Shown here: piece by piece, positions 24,609 through 32,930 of the stretch | Layout of the letters: every line of letters starts with the position of its first letter | Numbering within the stretch: the first letter of the stretch is position 1 | NCBI GenBank assembly: GCA_028686425.1 | Contig: JAQUBZ010000019.1 | Location: 1-44,145, forward strand | DNA length: 44,145 bases | Origin: Bacteroidales bacterium | Lineage (GTDB): Bacteria; Bacteroidota; Bacteroidia; Bacteroidales; UBA932 | Reading direction: 5' to 3' | The notes under the pieces: generated by a model | The model's database searches: none | What the model saw: the letters and a program-made list of their open reading frames with translations, nothing else | Told to the model about the DNA's origin: nothing | Program-made: the position numbers and the translations under genes

Positions 24609-25678
24609 TACAATAATTTAGTCAATTCATTCGGTTTATAAATGCCTCTCTCGGTAACAATTCCTGTAATTAACTCGGCGGGAGTTATATCAAATGACGG
24701 ATTATACACTTTCACCCCTTCCGGAGCTGAAGGTTTGCTGAAATACATATCTGTCACTTCGTATGAAGCCCTCTCCTCTATCACAATGTTATCGCCTGAA
24801 GGGCAGTTGAAATCAATTGTGCTTGTAGGTCCGAGAGAATAGAACGGAATCCCGTAGTGCTTGGCAAGTATTGCCACACCGCTCGTCCCTATCTTGTTGG
24901 CCACATCTCCGTTGGCAGCCACTCTGTCGCATCCCACGAGTACTATATCTATCTTTCCCTGGCTCATTACGATTGAAGCCATGTCGTCACATATCAATGT
25001 CGTGTCGATTCCGGCATTCATCAGTTCGTATGCCGTCAGCCTTGCTCCCTGAAGCAGCGGCCTCGTTTCATCGACATACACTCTCGGGGCATATCCCTGT
25101 TGTTGGGCAAGATAAATCGGGCCGAGAGCTGTACCATAGCGCGATACGGCAAGATGACCGGCATTGCAGTGTGTAAGTATTCCCACTCCCGGTTTCAGCA
25201 GATTGCATCCGTTCTCGGATATTGAGAGACACATCCTCGTATCCTCCAATTTGATGGAACGAGCCTCGGCAATCAAGGCGTTCTTTATAACTTCTATAGG
25301 TTTTTTGTCCTTATCGTCAAGTTTTGATTTTGTGACATAAAAACACCTCTCCATCTTATCTAAAGCCCACATCAGATTGACCGCTGTCGGTCTTGATATG
25401 TAAAGGTATCTTTTTACTCTCAAAAATTCTTTTTCGAGAGCCTCTACATTTTTGGCCTTAAAACGATTGATACTCATCGCAAGTCCGAATGCGGCCGCTA
25501 TTCCGATGGCAGGCGCACCCCTTACCTTAAGGAGGGTTATTGCAAAAAACACCTGCTCGGCCGTAGTCAGATGAAGAAATTTTTCCTGATTGGGCAATAG
25601 TGTCTGATCAAGAATAATCACTTCCCTTCCGTTAGCGCTCAACTCAACGGAATCGTATGAAAACACACTCGCAAGCAT
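24608..25678 (-). CDS. mtnA: S-methyl-5-thioribose-1-phosphate isomerase
   Basis: Aldose-ketose isomerase of methionine salvage, converting methylthioribose-1-phosphate to methylthioribulose-1-phosphate. The 356-residue protein shows KVRGAPAIGIAAAFG, the catalytic Cys in ILTHCNAGHLA, and the catalytic Asp in VLVGCDRVAANGDVANKIG, as in characterised MtnA enzymes and unlike eIF2B subunits. Start and stop are each fused to neighbours by a one-base TAATG overlap (phosphorylase before, MBL after), so translation is likely coupled. No mtnB, mtnC, mtnD or mtnK is visible in the window, so the fate of its product is unknown. Confidence 0.93.
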   Translation of the reverse strand: MLASVFSYDSVELSANGREVIILDQTLLPNQEKFLHLTTAEQVFFAITLLKVRGAPAIGIAAAFGLAMSINRFKAKNVEALEKEFLRVKRYLYISRPTAVNLMWALDKMERCFYVTKSKLDDKDKKPIEVIKNALIAEARSIKLEDTRMCLSISENGCNLLKPGVGILTHCNAGHLAVSRYGTALGPIYLAQQQGYAPRVYVDETRPLLQGARLTAYELMNAGIDTTLICDDMASIVMSQGKIDIVLVGCDRVAANGDVANKIGTSGVAILAKHYGIPFYSLGPTSTIDFNCPSGDNIVIEERASYEVTDMYFSKPSAPEGVKVYNPSFDITPAELITGIVTERGIYKPNELTKLL

Positions 25679-26505
25679 TACAGTGTCTCTATTATTTTTC
25701 CGAATATTGCCGACATCTTATCGGCAGCAGCATCGGCAGCTCTGACAACATCATCACCGTCATTGACAAAATCTTCTGCAAAGTCACCGTGAGCTTCGTT
25801 GGTTATCACAGACATTCCGAAAACGGGAATATTAGAATGACGAGCCACAATTACCTCAGGTATTGTTGACATGCCTATGGCATCGGCCCCGATCATTCTG
25901 AAAAATGCATACTCGGCAGGTGTTTCGTAAGATGGTCCTGTTCCTGCAAGATAGACCCCCTTTCTCAGGGTTATACCGAGTTCTTTTCCGATTGCCTCCG
26001 CCTTTCTGATCAGATTAAGATCGTATGGACGTGTCATATCGGGAAATCTCGGTCCGAAGTCTTCAAGATTCTTTCCTACGAGAGGATTAGGTAATTTGTT
26101 GATATGATCCCTGATAATCATCAGATCACCCACTTTATAGTCAAAATTAACACCACCTGCAGCATTGGAGACAAACAGATACCCGATTCCCAACACTTTC
26201 ATGACACGTACGGGAAGTGTCACCTGATCCATGCCATATCCTTCATAGTAGTGAAATCTCCCCTGCATGGCACAGACAAATTTGCCGGACAATTGTCCGA
26301 AAATAAAGTTCCCCTTGTGTCCTATCGCCGTAGATTTGGCAAAATTCGGAATTTGTGTATAAGGAATAACGAGCGTATTCTCTATCTTGTCGGCAAGTTT
26401 GCCCAATCCGCTTCCGAGAATAATTCCCACTTGCGGAACTTTTCCGTTCAGCTTTGATTTTATAAAATCGGCTGCTTCATAGATTTTTTTCAGTTGTTCT
26501 TCCAT
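25678..26505 (-). CDS. PNP-type purine nucleoside phosphorylase, probably methylthioinosine-directed
   Basis: Trimeric-type nucleoside phosphorylase (PNP/MTAP family), 275 residues from the ATG at 26505. Motifs: [13 protein letters not shown] (phosphate loop), [29 protein letters not shown] (Glu194), and [10 protein letters not shown]. Asn236 is in the position of human PNP Asn243, which selects 6-oxopurines; MTAP has Asp there. Fourteen residues on, human PNP has His257, which binds the ribose 5'-OH; here that position is Gly250. Together this suggests a 6-oxopurine nucleoside with a changed 5' group, such as 5'-methylthioinosine. Neighbours agree: a deaminase lies one base upstream and mtnA overlaps by one base. 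The family is certain; the substrate is inference. Confidence 0.9.
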   Translation of the reverse strand: MEEQLKKIYEAADFIKSKLNGKVPQVGIILGSGLGKLADKIENTLVIPYTQIPNFAKSTAIGHKGNFIFGQLSGKFVCAMQGRFHYYEGYGMDQVTLPVRVMKVLGIGYLFVSNAAGGVNFDYKVGDLMIIRDHINKLPNPLVGKNLEDFGPRFPDMTRPYDLNLIRKAEAIGKELGITLRKGVYLAGTGPSYETPAEYAFFRMIGADAIGMSTIPEVIVARHSNIPVFGMSVITNEAHGDFAEDFVNDGDDVVRAADAAADKMSAIFGKIIETL

Positions 26506-26506
26506 A

Positions 26507-27766
26507 TTAATTGATTTTTGATAATTTCCATGCAATTTCATTGGCTTTCTCCAATATTTCGTCTTCTCCAACAACTTTCCTCCCCTCCATGATTATATTT
26601 CCGTCACAAATAACAGTTTCTACGCAAGAGCTGTTGGCGGAAAACACAAGGTTGGCTTCAAAATTAAAGTCCGGAACGAAGAAAGGAGAGTGTGTATCTA
26701 TCAATATTAAATCTGCCAATGCTCCTTCCCTGATAATTCCTGCATTCATATTCAGTGCCACAGCCCCGTTATGCGAAGCCATTTCCATCAATTCCGAGAT
26801 AGGCATAGCCTTTGGATCCTCTCTCCATGCCTTCTGGGCCATTGCCACGGTCTTCATGGTCTCAATCATATCGAGATTGTTGGAAGATGCTGCCCCATCT
26901 GTTCCGAGGCACACATTGGCCCCCGCATCTCTCAATTCATTGTATTTGAATTTATACCCCGAAGCAAGCTTCAAATTGGAATTAATGTTATGTACTACAT
27001 TGACCCCCCTCTTGCCGAGGATTTCGATATCGTTTTCATCAACCCATACACAATGAGCCGCTACTGTATTTTTATCTAAAAGTCCGAGAGACTCAAAATG
27101 TTGAACAGGGGTCATGCCATACCTCTTTTTGTCTTCCAGATTCTCTTTGAGAGTTTCTGATATATGTGTGTGCAAAACCAGACCGCGATCTTTGGTGAAA
27201 CTGCCAGCCCATCGCATAGTGTCCTCACATACAGTATAATCTGCATGAATTGCTACACCATACCGGCATCTTTGATTCCACTCTCTTGAGCGTTCATACA
27301 GACTTTCACACTCCTTTATCTGCCTTGCAGCCTTCTCTCTATCGAAATTATCAAGTAGGACGTATGTAAGATCGGCCCTTATGCCCATCTCTTCGACAGC
27401 TCTGTAAATCTGCGGAATAATCCAATACATATCGAGAAAACAAGTAGTCCCGCTTTTAATCATTTCGAGGATTGCAAGCTTGGCCCCCCAATATATCATT
27501 TCTCCGTCAATATGCTCCTCTATGTCCCAGATTTTATTGAGCCACTCCTGCAAAGGAGAGTCTTCGCTTATGCCTCTCATCAGGGTCATTGATGAGTGTG
27601 TATGCATATTTACAAATCCGGGAAGAAGCCATTTGCCGTTGCAATTAATAGTTCTATCCGCCTTAATATTCTTTAAATCACCGATTTCAGCAATTATGTT
27701 CCCTTTAATCAGAACATCTTTCTTCTCCCCTTTAATTGTTACCTGCTCAAGTAATATTGTACTCAT
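26507..27766 (-). CDS. mtaD: 5'-methylthioadenosine/S-adenosylhomocysteine deaminase-like amidohydrolase
   Basis: Metal-dependent amidohydrolase of the TrzA/ATZ/MtaD group, 419 residues. The ATG at 27766 is used; an upstream TTG at 27796 would lie on the -7 promoter element. Motifs: [23 protein letters not shown] (first metal His pair), [26 protein letters not shown], and [15 protein letters not shown] (catalytic Asp). Family members deaminate MTA or SAH to methylthioinosine or S-inosylhomocysteine. It is the first gene of the four-gene unit with a PNP-type phosphorylase and mtnA, which strongly favours MTA as substrate. Guanine or chlorotriazine-type activity is the alternative. Confidence 0.87.
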   Translation of the reverse strand: MSTILLEQVTIKGEKKDVLIKGNIIAEIGDLKNIKADRTINCNGKWLLPGFVNMHTHSSMTLMRGISEDSPLQEWLNKIWDIEEHIDGEMIYWGAKLAILEMIKSGTTCFLDMYWIIPQIYRAVEEMGIRADLTYVLLDNFDREKAARQIKECESLYERSREWNQRCRYGVAIHADYTVCEDTMRWAGSFTKDRGLVLHTHISETLKENLEDKKRYGMTPVQHFESLGLLDKNTVAAHCVWVDENDIEILGKRGVNVVHNINSNLKLASGYKFKYNELRDAGANVCLGTDGAASSNNLDMIETMKTVAMAQKAWREDPKAMPISELMEMASHNGAVALNMNAGIIREGALADLILIDTHSPFFVPDFNFEANLVFSANSSCVETVICDGNIIMEGRKVVGEDEILEKANEIAWKLSKIN

Positions 27767-27793
27767 ATTTGTTTTACCTCTCTTAAAATTCAG

Positions 27794-27824
27794 CAAATTT
27801 AAATATTATTTGGCGGAAAAGCAA
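27794..27824 (-). promoter_or_regulatory. Promoter of the MTA salvage operon: TTG-N20-TAAATTTG
   Basis: Minus strand: TTG (27824-27822, preceded by G) then 20 bases then TAAATTTG (27801-27794). Both boxes and the spacing match the Bacteroidota consensus. Transcription would begin near 27788, about 22 bases before the mtaD ATG. Confidence 0.65.
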
Positions 27825-27919
27825 CAGTTATTTATTTCGGCAATAGTGTTAGTAAATTCAGCCTAAATAATTCAAATCATTAGTTATTGTTAACAAATAA
27901 TTAATTTTTGTAATTTATA

Positions 27920-27945
27920 ATGAATATTTTATTATATATATTCAT
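27920..27945. promoter_or_regulatory. AT-rich dyad upstream of the acyl-CoA synthetase promoter
   Basis: Perfect 8-base inverted repeat ATGAATAT (27920-27927) and ATATTCAT (27938-27945) with a 10-base spacer. It ends nine bases before the -7 element at 27954 and would cover the -33 region. A dimeric regulator could bind here; in AT-rich DNA, chance is also possible. Confidence 0.35.
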
Positions 27946-27953
27946 ATATTTAT

Positions 27954-27961
27954 TATATTTG
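27954..27961 (+). promoter_or_regulatory. -7 element (TATATTTG) for the ACD-VOR operon
   Basis: TATATTTG fits TAnnTTTG and lies 22 bases before the ATG at 27984. The upstream region is nearly pure A/T and lacks a clear -33 TTTG. Confidence 0.5.
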
Positions 27962-27983
27962 CATGATATAACAAACATAAATA

Positions 27984-30047
27984 ATGATTACAAGACAACT
28001 CATTTCACCCAAAAGCATTGTCGTAATTGGAGGCAGCGATGATATTCACAAGCCCGGAGGGACTATATTACAGAATCTTATAGACAACAAATTTGAAGGG
28101 CAGGTACTTGTCGTCAATCCCAAAGCAACCGGAAACATACACGGTCTGCCTACTTATCACGCCGTTGAAGAGATTCCGGAAATAGACTTGGCTATATTGG
28201 CAATCCCTGCCAAATTGTGTGTCGATGTTGTCGATACATTGTGCTACAAGAAAAATTGCGGAGCCATAATCATCATCTCCGCCGGATTCGGAGAGGACGG
28301 TCCCGAAGGTGTAAAGATTGAGAAAAAAATAGTAGAGATTACAGACAGCGTAGGTGCTTCTCTGATAGGACCGAATTGCGTTGGAGTAATAACCCCTTCA
28401 TATACAGGCGTTTTCACCAAGCCTATCCCTAAGCTTTCCCACGACGGCGTGGATTTCATTTCTGGTTCGGGAGCAACTATCGTATTTATTCTCGAAATAG
28501 CCATGCAGCTCGGATTACGCTTTGCAAGTGTATTTTCCATAGGGAATTGCGCACAGATAGGTGTCGAAGACATGCTTGAATATCTTGACCTCACTTATGA
28601 GCACGGGAAGAGCTCCCCTGTCAAGATGTTATATATCGAAAGCATCAACAATCCTCAGAAATTATTGAAGCATGCGGCTTCTCTTGTCAGTAAAGGGGCA
28701 AGAATTGCAGCTATCAAATCGGGGTACAGCGAGGCAGGAAGCAGAGCAGCTTCTTCGCATACCGGAGCTTTGGCTTCTCCTGACAAGGCAGTAACCGCTC
28801 TTTTCAGGAAAGCAGGCATAGTCAGATGTTATAGCAGAACCGAATTGGTAACCACTGCGGCTGTCATGATGTTTCCAAAGCCTTCAGGCAAAAAGATGGG
28901 AATTGTCACACATGCCGGCGGACCTGCCGTAATGCTTACGGATGTTTTGTCTTCCAACAAAATACAGATACCTCACATTGAAGGTGAGAAGGCAAAAGAG
29001 TTGCTTTCACAGCTTTATCTCGGATCATCAGTCGGTAATCCTATTGATTTTCTTGCCACGGGCACTGCAGGACAGCTTGAAAAGATCATTGATGCCTGCG
29101 AAAACGACTTTGACGTCGATTGTATCTCCGTAATCTTCGGAAATCCGGGACTCGGCAATATCACCGATGTCACCGATTCCATTCTGAAGAAACAGAAAAC
29201 CTGCAAAAAACCTATTTTCCCGATTCTCACTTCCATAGTGAATGCTCATGACGAAATAGTTCATTTTCAGTCAGAAGGTGGAATATCTTTTCCTGAAGAG
29301 GTAATGTTCGGTTCGGTATTTGCCAAGATTATGAACACTCCCGCCCCTATAACACAGACAAATCTTCCACCTGTGGATATTAATATCATCAGAAAAGTTA
29401 TTGACTCCTGTGACAATGGTTATCTCGCTCCAAATGATGTTCAGATGCTTTTAGATGCGGCAGGGATTAATCGTTCAAAGGAGGTTATTGCAAGGACGGA
29501 AGAAGAAGCGATTATCGGAGCAAGGGAAATAGGATGGCCTATCGTGATGAAAGTTGTCGGTCCCGTCCACAAATCGGATGTCGGAGGTGTCGTTCTGAAC
29601 ATCAATGACGAAAATACACTTTCGGCCGAATTTGCGAGGATGATGAAGATTAAAGACACGACAGGCATTTTGCTCCAGCCGATGCTCAGCGGACAGCAGA
29701 TTTTTGTCGGAGCCAAACGCGAAGGGAAGTTCGGACACATGGTAATGTGCGGACTTGGTGGTATTTACATTGAAGTATTGAAAGATATTTCATATAGTAT
29801 CTCCCCTATTTCACAGATTGAAGCCGATGAGATGATCAAGCATCTGAGAAGCTACAAACTTATTCAGGGGGCAAGAGGTCAGGAAGGTATCAATGAAGTG
29901 GTATTCAATGAAATAATCAGACGTGTCTCTGCTTTGTGCATGGCCGCTCCAGAGATTTTTGAGATGGACATCAATCCATTGCTCGGCAACATGAAAGGTC
30001 TGACAGCAGTTGATGCACAAATTAGAATAGAGAAAGATGTTAAATAA
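27984..30047 (+). CDS. ADP-forming acetate/acyl-CoA ligase (fused alpha-beta)
   Basis: NDP-forming acyl-CoA synthetase of 687 residues that makes ATP from ADP, phosphate and acyl-CoA. Order: CoA-binding domain (SIVVIGGSDDIHKPGGTILQ), succinyl-CoA-synthetase-like flavodoxin domain with FISGSGATIVFILE, the phosphohistidine site SSHTGALAS (His259), a ligase-CoA-like domain (IVTHAGGPAVMLTDVL), and a C-terminal ATP-grasp domain (IGWPIVMKVVGPVHKSDVGGV, GLGGIYIEVLKD). It starts an operon with a 2-oxoacid:ferredoxin oxidoreductase, so branched-chain or other acyl-CoA from that enzyme is the likely substrate, giving substrate-level ATP. Its stop overlaps the start of a 51-codon membrane gene by 11 bases. 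Acetyl-CoA versus isobutyryl- or isovaleryl-CoA cannot be told by eye. Confidence 0.92.
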   Translation: MITRQLISPKSIVVIGGSDDIHKPGGTILQNLIDNKFEGQVLVVNPKATGNIHGLPTYHAVEEIPEIDLAILAIPAKLCVDVVDTLCYKKNCGAIIIISAGFGEDGPEGVKIEKKIVEITDSVGASLIGPNCVGVITPSYTGVFTKPIPKLSHDGVDFISGSGATIVFILEIAMQLGLRFASVFSIGNCAQIGVEDMLEYLDLTYEHGKSSPVKMLYIESINNPQKLLKHAASLVSKGARIAAIKSGYSEAGSRAASSHTGALASPDKAVTALFRKAGIVRCYSRTELVTTAAVMMFPKPSGKKMGIVTHAGGPAVMLTDVLSSNKIQIPHIEGEKAKELLSQLYLGSSVGNPIDFLATGTAGQLEKIIDACENDFDVDCISVIFGNPGLGNITDVTDSILKKQKTCKKPIFPILTSIVNAHDEIVHFQSEGGISFPEEVMFGSVFAKIMNTPAPITQTNLPPVDINIIRKVIDSCDNGYLAPNDVQMLLDAAGINRSKEVIARTEEEAIIGAREIGWPIVMKVVGPVHKSDVGGVVLNINDENTLSAEFARMMKIKDTTGILLQPMLSGQQIFVGAKREGKFGHMVMCGLGGIYIEVLKDISYSISPISQIEADEMIKHLRSYKLIQGARGQEGINEVVFNEIIRRVSALCMAAPEIFEMDINPLLGNMKGLTAVDAQIRIEKDVK

Positions 30048-30192
30048 GATTAAAATATGGTATAAGTCCCAGAGCGATACGACAAAAGGGATGATTTGGT
30101 TTGGTATTGTGCTGATTATAGGCATTATACTCAGGTGGGATTATATTATGGAACACATAGCCAAAGGATTTAACTTTTATTCGACAAAATAG
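30037..30192 (+). CDS. 51-residue single-span membrane protein
   Basis: Short frame beginning with ATG at 30037, 11 bases inside the end of the acyl-CoA synthetase gene, and ending with TAG at 30192. The product has a basic N-terminus (MLNKIKIWYK), one hydrophobic helix (about residues 19-33, MIWFGIVLIIGIILR), and a polar tail with Trp34. The start overlap suggests translational coupling. It fills most of the gap between the synthetase and the ferredoxin subunit, where no other function is apparent. It could tether or modulate the oxidoreductase at the membrane, but nothing in the sequence shows this. Not a family I recognise. Confidence 0.6.
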   Translation: MLNKIKIWYKSQSDTTKGMIWFGIVLIIGIILRWDYIMEHIAKGFNFYSTK

Positions 30193-30215
30193 AATATTTA
30201 ACAACAATTATAAAA

Positions 30216-30221
30216 AAGGAG
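30216..30221 (+). promoter_or_regulatory. Strong Shine-Dalgarno (AAGGAG) before the delta subunit
   Basis: AAGGAG lies six bases before the ATG at 30228. Bacteroidota genes seldom show a clear Shine-Dalgarno, so this one stands out and may raise translation of the ferredoxin subunit. Confidence 0.6.
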
Positions 30222-30227
30222 AAAAAT

Positions 30228-30449
30228 ATGGCACTAAAAGGAGCTATTGTAGTAGATACAGAGAGATGCAAGGGCTGCAGCGTTTGCATTGCCAACTGTC
30301 CTACCGGCACCATTGCTTTATCCAAAGAGGTTAACAGCAAAGGGTATAATTACTTGTATATGGCCAATCCGGACAATTGTACCGGATGCACCAATTGCGC
30401 AACCGTTTGTCCGGATGCAGTGATTACTGTATATCGTGTAAAACTTTAA
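30228..30449 (+). CDS. 2-oxoacid:ferredoxin oxidoreductase, delta (ferredoxin) subunit
   Basis: A 73-residue two-cluster ferredoxin with CKGCSVCIANCP and CTGCTNCATVCP, each a CxxCxxCxxxCP set for a [4Fe-4S] cluster. It passes electrons from the TPP enzyme to free ferredoxin. It is encoded 10 bases before the alpha subunit. In the four-subunit VOR/KOR type this delta subunit is a separate gene, as here. Confidence 0.92.
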   Translation: MALKGAIVVDTERCKGCSVCIANCPTGTIALSKEVNSKGYNYLYMANPDNCTGCTNCATVCPDAVITVYRVKL

Positions 30450-30459
30450 ATATTATAAT

Positions 30460-31539
30460 ATGGCAGAAAAAATATTAATGAAGGGAAACGAAGCTATTGC
30501 ATACGCTGCAATCAATTGCGGATGTGACGGTTATTTCGGATACCCTATCACGCCTCAGTCCGAAGTGATGGAGACGCTTATGAAAGAAAAGCCTTGGGAA
30601 ACAACAGGAATGGTGGTTCTTCAGGCAGAGAGTGAAACATCGTCAATCAACATGGTATATGGCGGAGCTTGCTGCGGTAAGAAAGTGATGACTTCTTCAA
30701 GCAGCCCCGGAATCAGTTTGATGTGTGAAGGAATCAGCTACCTTGCAGGAGCGGAACTTCCGTGCCTTGTGGTCAATGTCATGCGTGGCGGTCCGGGACT
30801 TGGAACTATACAGCCGAGTCAGGGTGACTATTTTCAGACTACAAAAGGTGGAGGACATGGTGACTATCGCAATATAGTGCTTGCCCCTGCTTCAGCACAA
30901 GATATGTACGACTTTGTTGACCTCGGATTTGAACTTGCTTTCAAATATCGCAACCCTGCAATCATTTTAGGTGACGGAGTTATAGGCCAGATGATGGAAA
31001 AAGTGGAATTGAGACCTGCAAAGGCACGCAGAACAGATGAAGAAATCAAGAAATTGTGTGCATCATGGGCTACTATCGGCAAAACTGCCGACAGAAAGGC
31101 TAACACAATTACATCACTTGCTCTTGAAGCTGACGTACAGGAAAGATTCAATATCAAGTTGCAGAAAAAATATGCCGAAATAGAGGCCAATGAAGTGAGA
31201 TACAGCACATACAAGACTGAAGATGCCGAACATCTTATTGTTGCTTTCGGCTGTATGTCGAGAATTTGCGAAAATGTAGTTGAGCTTGCAAGAGAACAAG
31301 GCATCAAACTCGGTCTTCTTCGTCCGATTACATTGTTCCCTTATCCTAAAGCTGCAATCGACGCGCTTGTTCCTCAATTGAAGAGCATCATGTCGGTTGA
31401 ACTTAATGCAGGTCAGATGATTGAAGATATTCGTCTTATCTCCAACGGCAGAGTGCCTGTTAATTTCTACGGACGTCAGGGTGGTATGGTTCCATCTCCT
31501 GAAGAAATCTTTGAAGCTTTCATTAAAACAATTAAATAA
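30460..31539 (+). CDS. 2-oxoacid:ferredoxin oxidoreductase, alpha subunit (VorB/KorA-like)
   Basis: The 359-residue subunit holds the pyrimidine-binding half of the TPP site: GNEAIAYAAINCGCDGYFGYPITPQSEVME, QAESETSSINMVYGGACCG, TSSSSPGISLM, and the RGGPGLGTIQPSQGD segment. The C-terminal transketolase-like domain includes RPITLFPYP. This subunit set is usually annotated as 3-methyl-2-oxobutanoate (valine-derived) or 2-oxoglutarate ferredoxin oxidoreductase; sequence by eye does not separate these. It converts a 2-oxoacid and CoA to acyl-CoA, CO2 and reduced ferredoxin. Flanked by delta and beta genes at 10 and 8 bases. Confidence 0.92.
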   Translation: MAEKILMKGNEAIAYAAINCGCDGYFGYPITPQSEVMETLMKEKPWETTGMVVLQAESETSSINMVYGGACCGKKVMTSSSSPGISLMCEGISYLAGAELPCLVVNVMRGGPGLGTIQPSQGDYFQTTKGGGHGDYRNIVLAPASAQDMYDFVDLGFELAFKYRNPAIILGDGVIGQMMEKVELRPAKARRTDEEIKKLCASWATIGKTADRKANTITSLALEADVQERFNIKLQKKYAEIEANEVRYSTYKTEDAEHLIVAFGCMSRICENVVELAREQGIKLGLLRPITLFPYPKAAIDALVPQLKSIMSVELNAGQMIEDIRLISNGRVPVNFYGRQGGMVPSPEEIFEAFIKTIK

Positions 31540-31547
31540 GCAGGACT

Positions 31548-32309
31548 ATGGATATAAAAGATATAATCAAACCCGAAAACAAAGTTTACGGAAAAACACC
31601 TCTTTTGAAAGATGCCATTTTGCACTATTGCCCCGGATGTTCTCACGGCACAGTTCACAAAATCATCGCTGAAATTATTGAAGAGATGGGTATTCAGGAT
31701 AGAACTATCGGTATTTCACCTGTAGGTTGTTCGGTTTTCGCATACAACTATCTCGATATAGATTGGCAGCAGGCCGCTCACGGAAGAGCTCCGGCACTCG
31801 CAACAGCTACCAAGAGACTTATGCCTGACAAATATGTATTTACATACCAGGGAGATGGCGACCTTGCTTCTATCGGCACCGCTGAAATTATGCATGCCTG
31901 CAACAGAGGTGAAAATATCGTGGTCATTTTCATCAACAATGCTATCTATGGTATGACCGGCGGTCAGATGGCGCCTACCACCCTTTTAGGACAGGTTACT
32001 GCCACCACTCCTTACGGAAGACAAGCCGATCTTAATGGTTATCCTCTGAAAATCACCGAATTGATAGCACAACTTGAAGGTACTTGCTATGTTACACGTC
32101 AGTCCGTTCAAAACCCTGCTGCTGTGCGCAAGACCAAAAAAGCCATTCGAAAAGCATTCGAAAATTCGATGATGAAGAAGGGCACTTCTTTTGTTGAAGT
32201 TGTAAGTACCTGTAACTCAGGGTGGAAAATACCTCCTGTACAGGCAAACAAATGGATGGAGGAAAATATGTTTCCTTTCTATCCGCTTGGTGATATGAAA
32301 GACAGATAG
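31548..32309 (+). CDS. 2-oxoacid:ferredoxin oxidoreductase, beta (TPP-binding) subunit
   Basis: A 253-residue subunit with LHYCPGCSHGTVHK, the TPP-Mg motif QGDGDLASIGTAEIMHACNRGENIVVIFINN (Gly-Asp-Gly through Asn-Asn), and YGMTGGQMAPTT. It binds the diphosphate of TPP and partners with alpha. Cys in CPGC is at the place of FeS or CoA-site cysteines of the family. Eight bases downstream of alpha and 12 before gamma. Confidence 0.93.
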   Translation: MDIKDIIKPENKVYGKTPLLKDAILHYCPGCSHGTVHKIIAEIIEEMGIQDRTIGISPVGCSVFAYNYLDIDWQQAAHGRAPALATATKRLMPDKYVFTYQGDGDLASIGTAEIMHACNRGENIVVIFINNAIYGMTGGQMAPTTLLGQVTATTPYGRQADLNGYPLKITELIAQLEGTCYVTRQSVQNPAAVRKTKKAIRKAFENSMMKKGTSFVEVVSTCNSGWKIPPVQANKWMEENMFPFYPLGDMKDR

Positions 32310-32321
32310 TAATCATTAAAA

Positions 32322-32873
32322 ATGTCAATTATGAAAGAAGAAATAATAATAGCAGGTTTCGGAGGACAGGGAGTCCTCTCCATGGGCAAAATACTTGCCT
32401 ACGGTGGAATTATGCAGGATCAGGAAGTTACTTGGATGCCTTCTTACGGTCCTGAAATGCGTGGGGGCACATGTAATGTAAGCGTTATTTTGAGTGACAA
32501 CAAGATCAGCTCACCTATTTTGAGCAGATTTGACACAGCCATCATTCTTAACCAGCAGTCAATGGACAAGTTTGAAAATCAGGTCAAACCTGGCGGCCTT
32601 CTCATCTATGACCCTAACGGAATTACACGCCATCCGCAAAGAAAAGATATAACTATTTGCCGTATTGCGGCTGTCGATGAAGCAGCAAAACTCGGCAATG
32701 CAAAAGCATACAATATGATTATTCTCGGCGCTTTCCTCAAGAAAAAACCGATTGTGACCATGGAAAATGTTTTGAAGGGACTGAAAAAATCTCTACCTGT
32801 ACGTCACCACAATTTAATACCTATGAATGAACAGGCTATTACTGTGGGAATGAATGCAGTAGAAGATATTTAA
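32322..32873 (+). CDS. 2-oxoacid:ferredoxin oxidoreductase, gamma subunit
   Basis: A 183-residue subunit that binds CoA in this family: IIAGFGGQGVLSMGKILAYGG, SYGPEMRGGTCNVSVI, NQQSMDKFENQVKPGG, and the C-terminal NMIILGAFLKK. The ATG at 32322 is used; a second ATG at 32331 is equally plausible. Last gene of the ACD-VOR operon. A bidirectional terminator follows 22 bases after its stop. Confidence 0.92.
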   Translation: MSIMKEEIIIAGFGGQGVLSMGKILAYGGIMQDQEVTWMPSYGPEMRGGTCNVSVILSDNKISSPILSRFDTAIILNQQSMDKFENQVKPGGLLIYDPNGITRHPQRKDITICRIAAVDEAAKLGNAKAYNMIILGAFLKKKPIVTMENVLKGLKKSLPVRHHNLIPMNEQAITVGMNAVEDI

Positions 32874-32895
32874 GCATTAAACGGATAACTGTTGG

Positions 32896-32930
32896 GAAGC
32901 ACTAAATCAGTTGATTTAGTGCTTCTTTGT
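32896..32930. terminator. Bidirectional terminator overlapping the response-regulator 3' end
   Basis: A perfect 13-bp stem GAAGCACTAAATC (32896-32908) / GATTTAGTGCTTC (32913-32925) with loop AGTT, then TTTGT on the plus strand. It ends the VOR operon on plus. On minus the same hairpin contains the last codons and stop of the response regulator (Glu-Ala-Leu-Asn-Gln-Leu-Ile-stop). Confidence 0.8.
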
